Below, piece after piece: positions 8,611 through 16,928 of a stretch of 30,620 nt of DNA. The notes below the pieces were generated by a model, which worked only from the letters and a program-made list of their open reading frames with translations, was not told the origin of the DNA and did no database searches. Origin of the DNA: an uncultured Clostridiaceae bacterium (GTDB taxonomy: Bacteria; Bacillota; Clostridia; Lachnospirales; Lachnospiraceae); the NCBI GenBank assembly GCA_958441075.1, contig CAUCBQ010000008.1, forward strand, positions 1 through 30,620, read 5' to 3'. Within the stretch, counting starts at the first letter, position 1; each line of letters begins with the position of its first letter. Position numbers and translations under genes: made by a program.

Positions 8611-9369
8611 ATGAAACAAGTAAGCAGCCGGATAGTTCCGGCAGGATATATTCTGGGCATTCTGCTTTTGTGGGAGCTGGCGGTAAGGCTGTTTCAGATC
8701 CCGCTTTATGTGCTTCCCTCTCCCATAGCTGTGGCTGCTGCACTGGGAGAAGAATGGCCGGTTCTGGCCTCCCATGGGGCAGTAACTGTACTGGAGGCTC
8801 TGGCGGGCATATTGATTTCCCTGCTGCTGGCCCTGGTTCTGGGAATTCTTATGGATCGATTTCCGGCTGTGCGGAAAGGAGTATATCCTCTTTTGGTAGT
8901 TACCCAGACAGTGCCCATGATTGTTCTTGCCCCTATTTTGATTATCTATATGGGATTCGGCCCTGCACCTAAGGTTCTTACAGTTGTTTTAATGTGCTTT
9001 TTTCCTGTGGCTGTGAGCTTTTCAGATGGCCTGTCCCGTGTGGATGAGGAATATGTCCATCTGGTCCGCTCCTTTGGGGCAGGGAAATGGGATGCTTACA
9101 GGCTGGTAAAGATTCCGGCAGCCCTTCCGGCCCTTTTGTCCGGACTTAAGGTGGCTGTAACCTACAGTATCAGCGGCGCTGTGGTGGGGGAGTGGATTGG
9201 TTCCCAGAAGGGTTTGGGATACTACCTTTTGAGAGTGAAAAACGGATATATGCTTGATAAGGTCTTTGCCTGTGTGGCTGTAATCATTGGTCTTAGCCTG
9301 TGTATGAACGGGGCGGTACGTCTGTTTGGATGGATGTGCCTGCCTTATGAGAGAAAGAGGAGGAAATAG
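8611..9369 (+). CDS. thiX: ThiX-type ABC transporter permease
   Basis: A 252-aa inner-membrane permease with about six hydrophobic segments and the BPD_transp_1 EAA-type loop (DEEYVHLVRSFGAGKWDAYRLVKIPAALPALLSGL) at about residues 146-180, which docks onto the ATPase. It belongs to the SsuC/TauC/ThiX branch. The TPP riboswitch upstream and the ThiY-like binding protein downstream point to import of a thiamine pyrimidine precursor (HMP or formylaminopyrimidine). A GAGGAGG at about 8598-8604 precedes ATG 8611. It should be shut off when TPP is plentiful. The thiY ATG lies 4 nt after its stop. Confidence 0.92.
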   Translation: MKQVSSRIVPAGYILGILLLWELAVRLFQIPLYVLPSPIAVAAALGEEWPVLASHGAVTVLEALAGILISLLLALVLGILMDRFPAVRKGVYPLLVVTQTVPMIVLAPILIIYMGFGPAPKVLTVVLMCFFPVAVSFSDGLSRVDEEYVHLVRSFGAGKWDAYRLVKIPAALPALLSGLKVAVTYSISGAVVGEWIGSQKGLGYYLLRVKNGYMLDKVFACVAVIIGLSLCMNGAVRLFGWMCLPYERKRRK

Positions 9370-9373
9370 CAGT

Positions 9374-10393
9374 ATGGTAAAACATGGAATAATTATGAGG
9401 AAAATGGCAGCAGCAGTTATGGCGGCAGCCGTTGCCGCAGGACTTTCCGGCTGTGCAGGGGCAGCCTATGAGAAGGCGGCAGAAGGAGAGGGAATGGAAG
9501 CTGTTACAGTGATTCTGGATTACGTTGCCAATACCAACCATACAGGTATGTATGTAGCTCTGGATCAGGGATACTACAAAGAGGCCGGACTGGATGTAAG
9601 TATTGTGGAACCGACTGAGGGGGCTACCGCCACACTGATCGCTGTGGGCAAGGGAGATTTTGGCGTCAGCTATCAGGAGGATGTGACCATAGCCCGTACC
9701 TCTTCTGATCCTCTTCCGATCAAGGCGGTTGCAGCTCTGATTCAGCATAATACCTCCGGTTTTGTGACCTATGGGGATAAGGAAATTCATTCGCCTAAGG
9801 ATTTTGAAGGAAAAACCTATGCAGGCTGGGGAGGCCCGGGGGAGGAAGCAGTATTAAAGGCAGTGATGGCAAAGGATGGAGGCGATTTTTCAAAGCTTAA
9901 CATGGTAATTTCTGATGGCTCCGGGTTTGAAGCACTGAAGGACAAGGCAGATGTCATGTGGTTTTTTGAGGGCTGGGATAATATAAAGTGTAAGCTGAAT
10001 GATTTCCCCATCAATTATATGGAGGTGCGCCAGCTGGACGAGCGTCTGGATTATTATACCCCGGTTATCATTGCCAGTGACGATACCCTGAAAAATAAAC
10101 CGGATATGACAGGAAAATTTCTGGAGGCTACGGCCAGGGGCTACAGGTATGCCATAGAGCATCCGAAGGAAAGCGCAGAGATTCTTCATAAATATGCCCC
10201 TGACTATTCCCTGGAAATGCTTACCATGTCTCAGGAATATCTGGCAGGCAAATATATGGAGGACACAGAGCGCTGGGGAGAGATGAAGGACTCTGTCTGG
10301 GACAATTATACGAATTTTATGGTGGAATATGGTGTGATTGGAGAGGATATTCCGGCAGACCAGTGCTACACCAATGAATTTCTGCCCCGGTAA
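9374..10393 (+). CDS. thiY: ThiY-type (NMT1/THI5-like) substrate-binding lipoprotein
   Basis: A 339-aa extracytoplasmic lipoprotein. Starting at ATG 9374, after AGGAGG at 9358-9363, the signal peptide ends in the lipobox LSGC with the acylated cysteine at 27. The mature part follows the NMT1/THI5-like fold: VTVILDYVANTNHTGMYVALDQGYYKEAGLDV, then a GDFGVSYQED segment and AGWGGPGEEA. The related Bacillus protein ThiY binds formylaminopyrimidine. The ligand here is inferred as HMP or a derivative, given the TPP riboswitch. A longer reading frame starts inside thiX at 9326 but would put extra residues before the signal peptide, so it was not chosen. Another possible start is ATG 9395 (MRKMAAAV). 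Confidence 0.92.
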   Translation: MVKHGIIMRKMAAAVMAAAVAAGLSGCAGAAYEKAAEGEGMEAVTVILDYVANTNHTGMYVALDQGYYKEAGLDVSIVEPTEGATATLIAVGKGDFGVSYQEDVTIARTSSDPLPIKAVAALIQHNTSGFVTYGDKEIHSPKDFEGKTYAGWGGPGEEAVLKAVMAKDGGDFSKLNMVISDGSGFEALKDKADVMWFFEGWDNIKCKLNDFPINYMEVRQLDERLDYYTPVIIASDDTLKNKPDMTGKFLEATARGYRYAIEHPKESAEILHKYAPDYSLEMLTMSQEYLAGKYMEDTERWGEMKDSVWDNYTNFMVEYGVIGEDIPADQCYTNEFLPR

Positions 10394-10429
10394 GAATGAG
10401 GCGGATTATAAAACAGGACAGACCATAAA

Positions 10430-10454
10430 AAGGAGGAGCAGGTTTTTTCCCTGC
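10430..10454 (+). promoter_or_regulatory. Displaced SD of thiZ with an intervening hairpin
   Basis: A strong SD (AAGGAGGA, 10430-10437) lies 24 nt before the only in-frame start, ATG 10462, which is too far for normal initiation. Between them GCAGG (10438-10442) and CCTGC (10450-10454) can form a 5-bp stem with a 7-nt loop. Folding it out would leave 7 nt between the stem and the ATG, close to the usual spacing. No in-frame ATG, GTG or TTG lies nearer the SD. Confidence 0.6.
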
Positions 10455-10461
10455 AGAAACG

Positions 10462-11196
10462 ATGAAATTAGAGATTTCCGGCCTTACATTCAGCTATGAG
10501 AATAAAAAGATATTTGATAGTCTGGAATTTTCCATCTGTGAAGGAGAGTTTGTAAGCCTTTTAGGCCCCTCTGGCTGCGGTAAATCCACACTTTTAAAGC
10601 TTCTCACCGGAGTTATTTTTCCGGAGGAGGGCCGTATTGTCACAGACGGTCAGGAGATCCTGGGGATTACAGAGCATTTTGCTTATATGCCTCAGGATGA
10701 CCTGCTTTTTCCATGGAAGACCATTTTGGAAAATGTGTGTCTTTACGGCAGGATTCATGGGGATCTGGAACAGATGAGAGGAGAGGCTATGGCGCAGATG
10801 GGAGCCTTTGGCCTGGAGGGATATGAAAATGAATATCCCTCCGCCCTGTCGGGGGGAATGCGCCAGAGAGCCGCATTTTTAAGGACGCTTTTATGCCATG
10901 CAGATATCCTGCTTCTGGATGAACCTTTTGGAGCTTTGGACGTGATCACCAGAGGGGAGATGCAGGACTGGCTTTTGGGAGTCCGGGCCAGATTAAACCG
11001 TACGGTGCTTTTAGTTACCCACGATATGGACGAGGCGATCTACCTCTCTGACCGGATTCTGATTTTAAATCCTGACAGCGGTAAGATAGGGAGCGAAATC
11101 CGGATTGGGGAGAAGAACCGCAGCCGCGGCTGGCTTTACAGTCAGGGACAGCTGCGGCAGAAAATCTACAGAGAAATTATGGGCGGCGGAGCGTGA
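10462..11196 (+). CDS. thiZ: ThiZ-type ABC transporter ATPase
   Basis: A 244-aa cytoplasmic ATPase that energises the ThiXYZ importer. Walker A is GPSGCGKST (about residues 35-43), the Q-loop lies in YMPQDD, the signature is LSGGMRQR, Walker B is ILLLDEPFGALD and the H-loop is VTHDMDEA. It belongs to the SsuB/TauB/ThiZ group by layout. The start is unusual: the SD is 24 nt upstream with a small hairpin between (see that entry). The stop overlaps the GTG of the TatD-like gene, so those two are translationally coupled. Confidence 0.93.
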   Translation: MKLEISGLTFSYENKKIFDSLEFSICEGEFVSLLGPSGCGKSTLLKLLTGVIFPEEGRIVTDGQEILGITEHFAYMPQDDLLFPWKTILENVCLYGRIHGDLEQMRGEAMAQMGAFGLEGYENEYPSALSGGMRQRAAFLRTLLCHADILLLDEPFGALDVITRGEMQDWLLGVRARLNRTVLLVTHDMDEAIYLSDRILILNPDSGKIGSEIRIGEKNRSRGWLYSQGQLRQKIYREIMGGGA

Positions 11197-11996
11197 AAAT
11201 GAGAGGCGGAAAATGCAGGCAGGGCCTGACAGACGCACATTGCCACATGGGGACTGAAAAAGAGCTTACAGAGCGTATCCGTGAAGGAATCCGTTCCGTG
11301 ATCTGTGCGGGAAGCCCTAAAGAGGCAGAGCGTTTAAATGAGCTGATAAAGCGTCCCGGAGGGGCGCAGACCATAATTCCCGCCGCAGGGCTTCATCCCT
11401 GGAACAGCGGCAGGTACCGGACAGAGGAAATGTTTCCCTTTATGGAAAAATGGACGGTAACAGGGGAAATAGGTATGGATACTCTGTGGTGCGATGTGCC
11501 TCTTAAGGTACAGCGGGAAGCCTTTGAATGCCAGCTGGCTTTTGCCATGGAACGCCGTAAGCCTGTGGTTCTTCATACGAAGGATCAGGAAGAAGAGATT
11601 GCCCGCATCATACGAAGATATCCTAACCGTTACCTGGTTCACTGGTACTCCTGTGAAAAATATCTGGAGCAATATCTGGAACAGGACTGTTTCTTTTCCA
11701 TAGGACCGGATGTGAGCTGGAATCCGATCGTGCAGAAGGTGGCCCGGTGTGTTCCGAAGGATCGGATTCTCATAGAAACAGATGGTCTGGGAGCGGTGGA
11801 ATGGGCCTGGGAGGAAAGAAAAAAGCGTGGTATAATGGAATCGCAGCTTCATATGGTTATGCAGAAGTTTACAGTTCGGGGATCACTGGAACAGACCCTG
11901 CAGGAGGCGGCGCGGCTTCGGGAAATGGACACAGATGCGCTTTTAAGGGATGCAGCTGCAAACCTCAGGCGGTTTACAGGGAGAGAAACTATCTGA
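11193..11996 (+). CDS. TatD family metal-dependent hydrolase in the thiamine-precursor operon
   Basis: A 267-aa amidohydrolase-fold protein of the TatD type. Metal ligands are recognisable in order: DAHCH at about residues 14-18, GLHPWN, TGEIGMD, VVLHTKDQ, VHWYS and IETDG. TatD proteins are annotated as Mg-dependent 3'-5' exonucleases, but the superfamily covers many small-molecule hydrolases. It may start at GTG 11193, overlapping the thiZ stop, or at ATG 11199. The overlap indicates coupled translation and TPP control. Thiamine-precursor importers are sometimes paired with the deaminase/deformylase YlmB; no YlmB or TenA gene is seen here. A salvage role for this hydrolase is possible but is inference from position only. 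Confidence 0.85.
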   Translation: MKMRGGKCRQGLTDAHCHMGTEKELTERIREGIRSVICAGSPKEAERLNELIKRPGGAQTIIPAAGLHPWNSGRYRTEEMFPFMEKWTVTGEIGMDTLWCDVPLKVQREAFECQLAFAMERRKPVVLHTKDQEEEIARIIRRYPNRYLVHWYSCEKYLEQYLEQDCFFSIGPDVSWNPIVQKVARCVPKDRILIETDGLGAVEWAWEERKKRGIMESQLHMVMQKFTVRGSLEQTLQEAARLREMDTDALLRDAAANLRRFTGRETI

Positions 11997-12013
11997 GAAA
12001 AGGAGAGACATAG

Positions 12014-13225
12014 ATGAAATACGATTTTACAGGCATTATGGAGCGTCATGGAAAAGACTCCATTGCAGTTGACGGACTGGGCAAAATGCCGGGCTTTGCA
12101 CCGGAGCTTCCAAAAGAAGGCTTTGATATTATTCCCATGTGGGTGGCTGATATGAATTTTCCTACAGTACCTACGGTTCAGGAAGCTATGGCTGAACGTA
12201 TCAAGCATCCGGCTTTTGGATATTTTTCTCCGTCCGATGATTATTTTAACGCCATTATCCGGTGGCAGGAAAAGAGAAACGGGGTAAAAGGACTGGAAAA
12301 GAAGCATATCGGGTATGAAAACGGCGTGTTGGGCGGCCTGCTCAGCGCACTGAACGTATTCTGCTCAAAAGGGGATCATGTGCTCTTAAATTCGCCTGCT
12401 TATATCGGTTTTACCAAATCTCTTGCCAACAACGGATATCATGCCGTTCATTCTCCACTGTATCTGGACGGGGAAAACAGATGGCGCATGGATTATGAGG
12501 ACATGGAGAAAAAGATCGTGGAATATAAGATTCATGCGGCTGTTTTCTGTTCCCCCTATAATCCGGTAGGGCGGGTGTGGACCCGGGATGAGATTGAGAG
12601 GGCCATGGAGATTTTTAAGAAGCACAATGTATTTGTTGTATCGGATGAAATCTGGTCAGATATTATTACCCTGGGACATAAGCATATCCCCACGCAGAGC
12701 GTCAGCGAGGATGCCCGTCAGAGAACAGTAGCCCTTTATGCACCCAGCAAAACCTTTAATCTGGCCGGACTGGTTGGAAGCTACCATATTATTTATAACG
12801 ACTGGCTTCGGGATAGGATAGAAAAGGAGTCGTCCCTTTCACATTACAATGAGATGAATGTGCTTTCCATGCACGCCCTGATCGGTGCGTACAGACAGGA
12901 AGGATATGAGTGGGTGGATGAGCTGTGTGAAACCATTACGGGAAATATTGATTATGCAGTGAATTACATTGAAACTTATTTTGAAGGGGTGAAGGTTTCA
13001 CGCCCTGAAGGCACCTATATGCTGTTTATTGATGTGGAAGACTGGTGCAGGAAGCATGGAAAAACTCTGGAGGAAGTAGAAAAAGCCGGCTGGGACGTTG
13101 GCGTGGCATGGCAGGACGGAAAGATGTTTTTCGGCCCCTGGAGCATCCGCATGAATCTGGCCCTTCCACTGAGCCGTGTACGGGAGGCTTTTGACCGGCT
13201 GAGAAAATATGTATTTCAGGGGTAA
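12014..13225 (+). CDS. MalY/PatB family PLP-dependent C-S lyase (aminotransferase fold)
   Basis: A 403-aa fold-type I PLP enzyme. The N-terminus (DFTGIMERHGKDSI, then PMWVADMNFPTVPTVQEA) is characteristic of MalY/PatB, which cleave cystathionine or cysteine to give pyruvate, ammonia and a thiol or sulfide. PLP-binding features are NPVG (N183), SDEIW (D211) and the Schiff-base lysine K246 in APSKTFNLAGL. The ATG at 12014 is preceded by AAAAGGAGA about 8 nt upstream. It starts 17 nt after the TatD gene and could be the last gene of the thi operon. The link to sulfur supply for thiamine is speculation. No clear terminator follows it before the convergent gene at 13279. Confidence 0.92.
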   Translation: MKYDFTGIMERHGKDSIAVDGLGKMPGFAPELPKEGFDIIPMWVADMNFPTVPTVQEAMAERIKHPAFGYFSPSDDYFNAIIRWQEKRNGVKGLEKKHIGYENGVLGGLLSALNVFCSKGDHVLLNSPAYIGFTKSLANNGYHAVHSPLYLDGENRWRMDYEDMEKKIVEYKIHAAVFCSPYNPVGRVWTRDEIERAMEIFKKHNVFVVSDEIWSDIITLGHKHIPTQSVSEDARQRTVALYAPSKTFNLAGLVGSYHIIYNDWLRDRIEKESSLSHYNEMNVLSMHALIGAYRQEGYEWVDELCETITGNIDYAVNYIETYFEGVKVSRPEGTYMLFIDVEDWCRKHGKTLEEVEKAGWDVGVAWQDGKMFFGPWSIRMNLALPLSRVREAFDRLRKYVFQG

Positions 13226-13278
13226 GTTCTGGCTATTGTCATAACGGCCCCTCTGGGAGCATTGGGAATGGATCTGAC

Positions 13279-14382
13279 CTATAAGAGATTTTTGAAAAAA
13301 GAACGGTAATACACCAGCATAAGATCCACCATCCGCCCATAGCTTTTGACCCCGTCGGTCTGGCTGTGGGCTTTTAAATAGGTATCGTTTACTTTAGTGG
13401 AAACCTCTGCCACGGTTCCCTCAAAACGGTTCCAGAAACGGTTATTTTCTCCAAGATCATCGATCGCCTGAGGGTCCAGCTGTTCATACAGGCGGCAGTA
13501 GCCCTCAAAATCCGCTTCTGCAAGAGCATTTCCCGCATAGACCCATCCGGTCAGATATCCGCTGTAGCGAAAGGCATTTGAGCCGGATTTGATACAGGCC
13601 AGATACCCGATAAAATTTGCCTCATCCTCCCTCATATACCCTTTCAGGTGGGAGAGCTCATGGCAGATGGTGTGCGGAATATTATAAAACGGCATTTCAC
13701 TGTTATAATTGGCCTCAATGGTGAAGGGAGAGTAGATGCCCGTAAGCTGCTGTACGGATAAAAGCCGGGGATTGAGCAGAGGCTTGGGGTAAGGATACCA
13801 GCCCCCCAGCTGAGGATATGTATCGCCCAGTCCGTTCATGGCCTCCTGCCCCAGCTGTCCCATGGAACGGAAAAAGGAAGCGCTGCGCCGGGAAGCTTCT
13901 TCCGTCGTCACCGTTTCATTGACCTGTTTCACCAGATACTCACAGAGCTCATAAAGCTCCTTAACTGTACTTCCTTTTTTCAATTCCTCAGAAAACCCCG
14001 CTTCTTCGGAAAAGGGCTTCCTGTAATAGTTGACGCCGCAGTTTACGGTATAAATAAAAAACAAAAGCGAAGCAAGCAAAAAGGCATTTTTCAGAAGCAG
14101 AAGGGGATGCTTAAAGGTATGGAATATCTGATACAGGCAGACCGCTGCAAGAAGATACAGTCCGATTTCAGACAGCGAGAATGGGAAAAGGCCGGAAAAA
14201 CCTGCGATGGTATTTTTCAGAGCAGCATAAACCGTTACAGAATACCATTGGGCAAATTCAGGCCGTACTTTGGCCCATCCCATGAGCAGAAAGGACAAAG
14301 CTGCCAGAAAAAAGGCAGCTACAGTTATTCTGTCCGTTTTTATAAAGGAGAAATGTTTTGGGAGAATTTCATTCATTTTCAT
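13279..14382 (-). CDS. DUF3810-type membrane protein with HExxH motif
   Basis: A 367-aa protein with three hydrophobic segments in the first 115 residues (about 19-37, 55-82 and 94-112), then a soluble domain. The soluble part contains HTICHELSHLKGYMREDEANFIGYLAC: an HELSH zincin-type motif followed by a downstream glutamate, as in gluzincin metallopeptidases. The architecture matches DUF3810 as I remember it; no substrate is known. The soluble part is probably extracytoplasmic (inferred). The start MKMNE at 14382 has only a weak SD; ATG 14376 is an alternative. A near-consensus promoter lies just upstream (14415-14443). Confidence 0.78.
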   Translation of the reverse strand: MKMNEILPKHFSFIKTDRITVAAFFLAALSFLLMGWAKVRPEFAQWYSVTVYAALKNTIAGFSGLFPFSLSEIGLYLLAAVCLYQIFHTFKHPLLLLKNAFLLASLLFFIYTVNCGVNYYRKPFSEEAGFSEELKKGSTVKELYELCEYLVKQVNETVTTEEASRRSASFFRSMGQLGQEAMNGLGDTYPQLGGWYPYPKPLLNPRLLSVQQLTGIYSPFTIEANYNSEMPFYNIPHTICHELSHLKGYMREDEANFIGYLACIKSGSNAFRYSGYLTGWVYAGNALAEADFEGYCRLYEQLDPQAIDDLGENNRFWNRFEGTVAEVSTKVNDTYLKAHSQTDGVKSYGRMVDLMLVYYRSFFKNLL

Positions 14383-14414
14383 AGTCAGGTCCGTTCTTTT
14401 GTGTATTTTTTTCC

Positions 14415-14443
14415 ATTATAATTGCCGGAAAAAGAGGAGTCAA
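14415..14443 (-). promoter_or_regulatory. Sigma-A promoter of the DUF3810-type gene
   Basis: On the minus strand TTGACT (complement of 14438-14443) and a perfect TATAAT (complement of 14415-14420) are 17 nt apart. The predicted start is about 14408, giving a 26-nt leader. Confidence 0.82.
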
Positions 14444-14465
14444 GGGGAGGGAGAGCAGGAGCATC

Positions 14466-14494
14466 TTGACTCGGTTTGCCATATCCCCTATACT
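14466..14494 (+). promoter_or_regulatory. Sigma-A promoter of the DUF6483/SUV3 operon
   Basis: TTGACT (14466-14471) and TATACT (14489-14494) are 17 nt apart, about 30 nt before the ATG at 14524. It stands back to back with the minus-strand promoter, 22 nt between the two -35 boxes. Confidence 0.82.
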
Positions 14495-14523
14495 TAGTAA
14501 AAAACAATCAGGAGAATATAACC

Positions 14524-14919
14524 ATGGCATATCAGGATGATTATGTAATGCGCACCATTACCGACCTTGTGCGGGCCATTGCCGGACTGGCGCTGGGAAA
14601 AAATGAAATTGACTATGAACTGCCTCTTTCAGAGGCGGCATATACGTCTGTGGACAGGGATTACCGCCGTTTAAGGGATATGGTGGATCAGGGGAATATA
14701 AACGGAGCTGAAAACGAGCTGTATGAGTGTCTGGATACCAGCGACACATCATATCTGGAAATGGCTCTGGCCTTTTATATGTATTTAAACCAGCTGGATG
14801 ACGGCGCTCTTTATACCGCCAATTTTTCCAGAGAGGAAATTGTGGAGGGAATCAACAGTGTCAGCGCCCAGTTCGGTATCTCCGGCTTTGAGCATTTTGT
14901 AGATACCACCATGGTGTAG
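14524..14919 (+). CDS. Small DUF6483-like protein, function unknown
   Basis: A 131-aa soluble protein, probably all helical, with acidic character and no signal or membrane segment. Its start MAYQDDYVMRTITDLVRAIA and the helical pattern recall the DUF6483 family of Clostridia; this is a memory-based match. ATG 14524 is chosen because CAGGAGA lies at 14509-14515 and the promoter at 14466-14494 leaves no room for the longer reading frame starting at 14476. The SUV3-like helicase gene begins 2 nt after the stop, so the two are expressed together. No function is established. Confidence 0.75.
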   Translation: MAYQDDYVMRTITDLVRAIAGLALGKNEIDYELPLSEAAYTSVDRDYRRLRDMVDQGNINGAENELYECLDTSDTSYLEMALAFYMYLNQLDDGALYTANFSREEIVEGINSVSAQFGISGFEHFVDTTMV

Positions 14920-14921
14920 GT

Positions 14922-16925
14922 ATGACTGAAAGAGAGACAGCGATGGAGACCAGAAATGAGAATACCGGTTATCTGGCCGGTTTCTATAAGGAATTGTTTT
15001 TCGGCCCGGTCAACAGGCGCTACCGGGCCATGTCCGGGGCAGAGCTCAGAAAGCGTCTGTCACGGCTGAATCATGAGTGTCTGGAGGAGGTTGTAAAGCC
15101 CAATGAGTTAAGTGATATACACGCCATGCTGGCAAAGGTCTGCGCCTTCCTTATGCACAGGGAGGGACGCATAAAGCCCGGCCCTCAGCTTGTCCAGTGG
15201 GAGGAAAGCTGCCGGAATATGGAGAAATTTTGTGAGCTTCTGGCAAAAAAGGATCTGGAATTTCTGCCGGAGCTTGCTTTAGAGGAGCTGGACCGGGTAT
15301 TAAAGATGCAGGGAATCCGCAGATATCTTCTGACCAATTCTCTGGAACGGGCCTACCAGCTTTTTTATATACCCAAAACCATTAAAAAGGGAATAAAGGA
15401 GTCGGTCAAGCGCCGTCCGGAAGATGAATACCCTGAGGCACGGGCCATGAAGCGCCGCTTTATCCTGCATATCGGCCCTACCAACAGCGGAAAAACACAT
15501 GATGCATTGGAACGGTTAAAACAGGCAGAGCATGGTGCGTATTTCGGCCCTTTGCGCCTTCTGGCGCTGGAGGTTTACGACCGTTTAAACAGTGAAAATG
15601 TTCCCTGTTCCATGATTACCGGAGAAGAGACTCTGGAGGTCCCGGGAGCCGTCTGTCAGGCCTGTACAGTGGAGATGTTAAATGACCGCGAATACTTTGA
15701 CGTAGCGGTGGTAGATGAATGTCAGATGGCAGCAGATCCTTACAGGGGACACAACTGGACCCGTGCAGTGCTGGGACTCCGGGCAGAGGAAATCCATCTG
15801 TGCATGGCTCCGGAGGCAGAGGACATCATGGTACAGATGATTCGGCGCTGCGGCGATTCCTTTCATATCGTGCGCCACAGGAGGAATACCCGGCTTACGC
15901 TGGAGAAAAAACCCTATTCCCTGAAGCGGGATCTGAAAAAAGGAGATGCGCTGATTGTATTTTCCAAGAAGTCAGTTCTGGCTTTGGCGGCTCATCTGGA
16001 AAATCAGGGAATCCGCTGCAGCGTGATTTACGGAAGCCTGCCTCCTGCTACCCGCAGGGAACAGGTGCGCCGTTTCCTTGAGCGGGAAACAGAGGTAGTG
16101 GTAAGCACAGATGCCATCGGTATGGGCTTAAACCTTCCCATCCGCCGGATTGTATTTGTGGAAACAAGGAAATTTGACGGCACAGTCCGGCGAAGCCTTC
16201 TGCCTGAGGAGATCCGTCAGATCGCAGGACGGGCCGGCCGTTTTGGCCTTTATGACGAGGGCTTTGTAACTGCGATTGACGATATAGAAACCGTAGAAGA
16301 CGGTTTAACTGCCCGTCCTCTTCCTATTATGAAGGCATATGTGGGGTTCCCGGAGCAGCTGTTAGATCTGCCTGCGGAGATCGACACTCTGGTGAAGATC
16401 TGGGCCGGTATGGAGGCGCCTGCCATTTATGAAAAAATGGAGGTGGACGAGCTTTTGTCCCTCTATATGAGCTTTGAGCATATTCACGGAGAACATTTGG
16501 AAGAATTTACCAAACAGGAGATTTATAAACTGATTACCTGTTCTGTGGATATTGATAACCGTCTTGTTATGGATCTGTGGAAGGATTACTGCCGGGAATA
16601 CAGGGAAGCAGATGAACTGGAATTTCCCTACAGTCCGGGAACAGACCTTTACGATATGGAAAGCTATTATAAAATGCTGGATCTTTATTTCCAGTTTTCA
16701 CGAAAAACAGGACTTCCCATTCAGGAGGAAAATCTTTCCCGTGAAAGGCGGAGCACCGAGGAGGAGATCAGCCGTATTCTCCGTACAGAATGCGGCAGCT
16801 ATACCCGGAAATGTTCCATCTGTGGCAGAGAGCTTTCATGGGACCATCCATTTTCCATCTGTGAGCGCTGTTTTGAGAAGGGCAGATCGGCAGGTTTGGG
16901 AAGGAAGAAGAAAAAAAGAGCATAA
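14922..16925 (+). CDS. SUV3-like superfamily 2 RNA helicase
   Basis: A 667-aa protein resembling the mitochondrial RNA helicase SUV3. A helical N-terminal region (about 1-175) precedes the helicase core. Walker A is GPTNSGKT (185-192) and motif II is VVDECQMA (D265-E266). Motif IV/V includes FSKKSVLALAAHLE, VIYGSLPPATRREQ and VSTDAIGMGLNLPI, and motif VI is QIAGRAGRFG. The C-terminus carries paired CxxC motifs (CSIC and CERC, about 636-660), a probable zinc ribbon, and a basic tail. ATP-dependent RNA unwinding is inferred. ATG 14943 is an alternative start, since AGAGAGA precedes it and nothing SD-like precedes 14922. It shares a bidirectional terminator with the MATE gene. Confidence 0.87.
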   Translation: MTERETAMETRNENTGYLAGFYKELFFGPVNRRYRAMSGAELRKRLSRLNHECLEEVVKPNELSDIHAMLAKVCAFLMHREGRIKPGPQLVQWEESCRNMEKFCELLAKKDLEFLPELALEELDRVLKMQGIRRYLLTNSLERAYQLFYIPKTIKKGIKESVKRRPEDEYPEARAMKRRFILHIGPTNSGKTHDALERLKQAEHGAYFGPLRLLALEVYDRLNSENVPCSMITGEETLEVPGAVCQACTVEMLNDREYFDVAVVDECQMAADPYRGHNWTRAVLGLRAEEIHLCMAPEAEDIMVQMIRRCGDSFHIVRHRRNTRLTLEKKPYSLKRDLKKGDALIVFSKKSVLALAAHLENQGIRCSVIYGSLPPATRREQVRRFLERETEVVVSTDAIGMGLNLPIRRIVFVETRKFDGTVRRSLLPEEIRQIAGRAGRFGLYDEGFVTAIDDIETVEDGLTARPLPIMKAYVGFPEQLLDLPAEIDTLVKIWAGMEAPAIYEKMEVDELLSLYMSFEHIHGEHLEEFTKQEIYKLITCSVDIDNRLVMDLWKDYCREYREADELEFPYSPGTDLYDMESYYKMLDLYFQFSRKTGLPIQEENLSRERRSTEEEISRILRTECGSYTRKCSICGRELSWDHPFSICERCFEKGRSAGLGRKKKKRA

Positions 16926-16928
16926 AAG

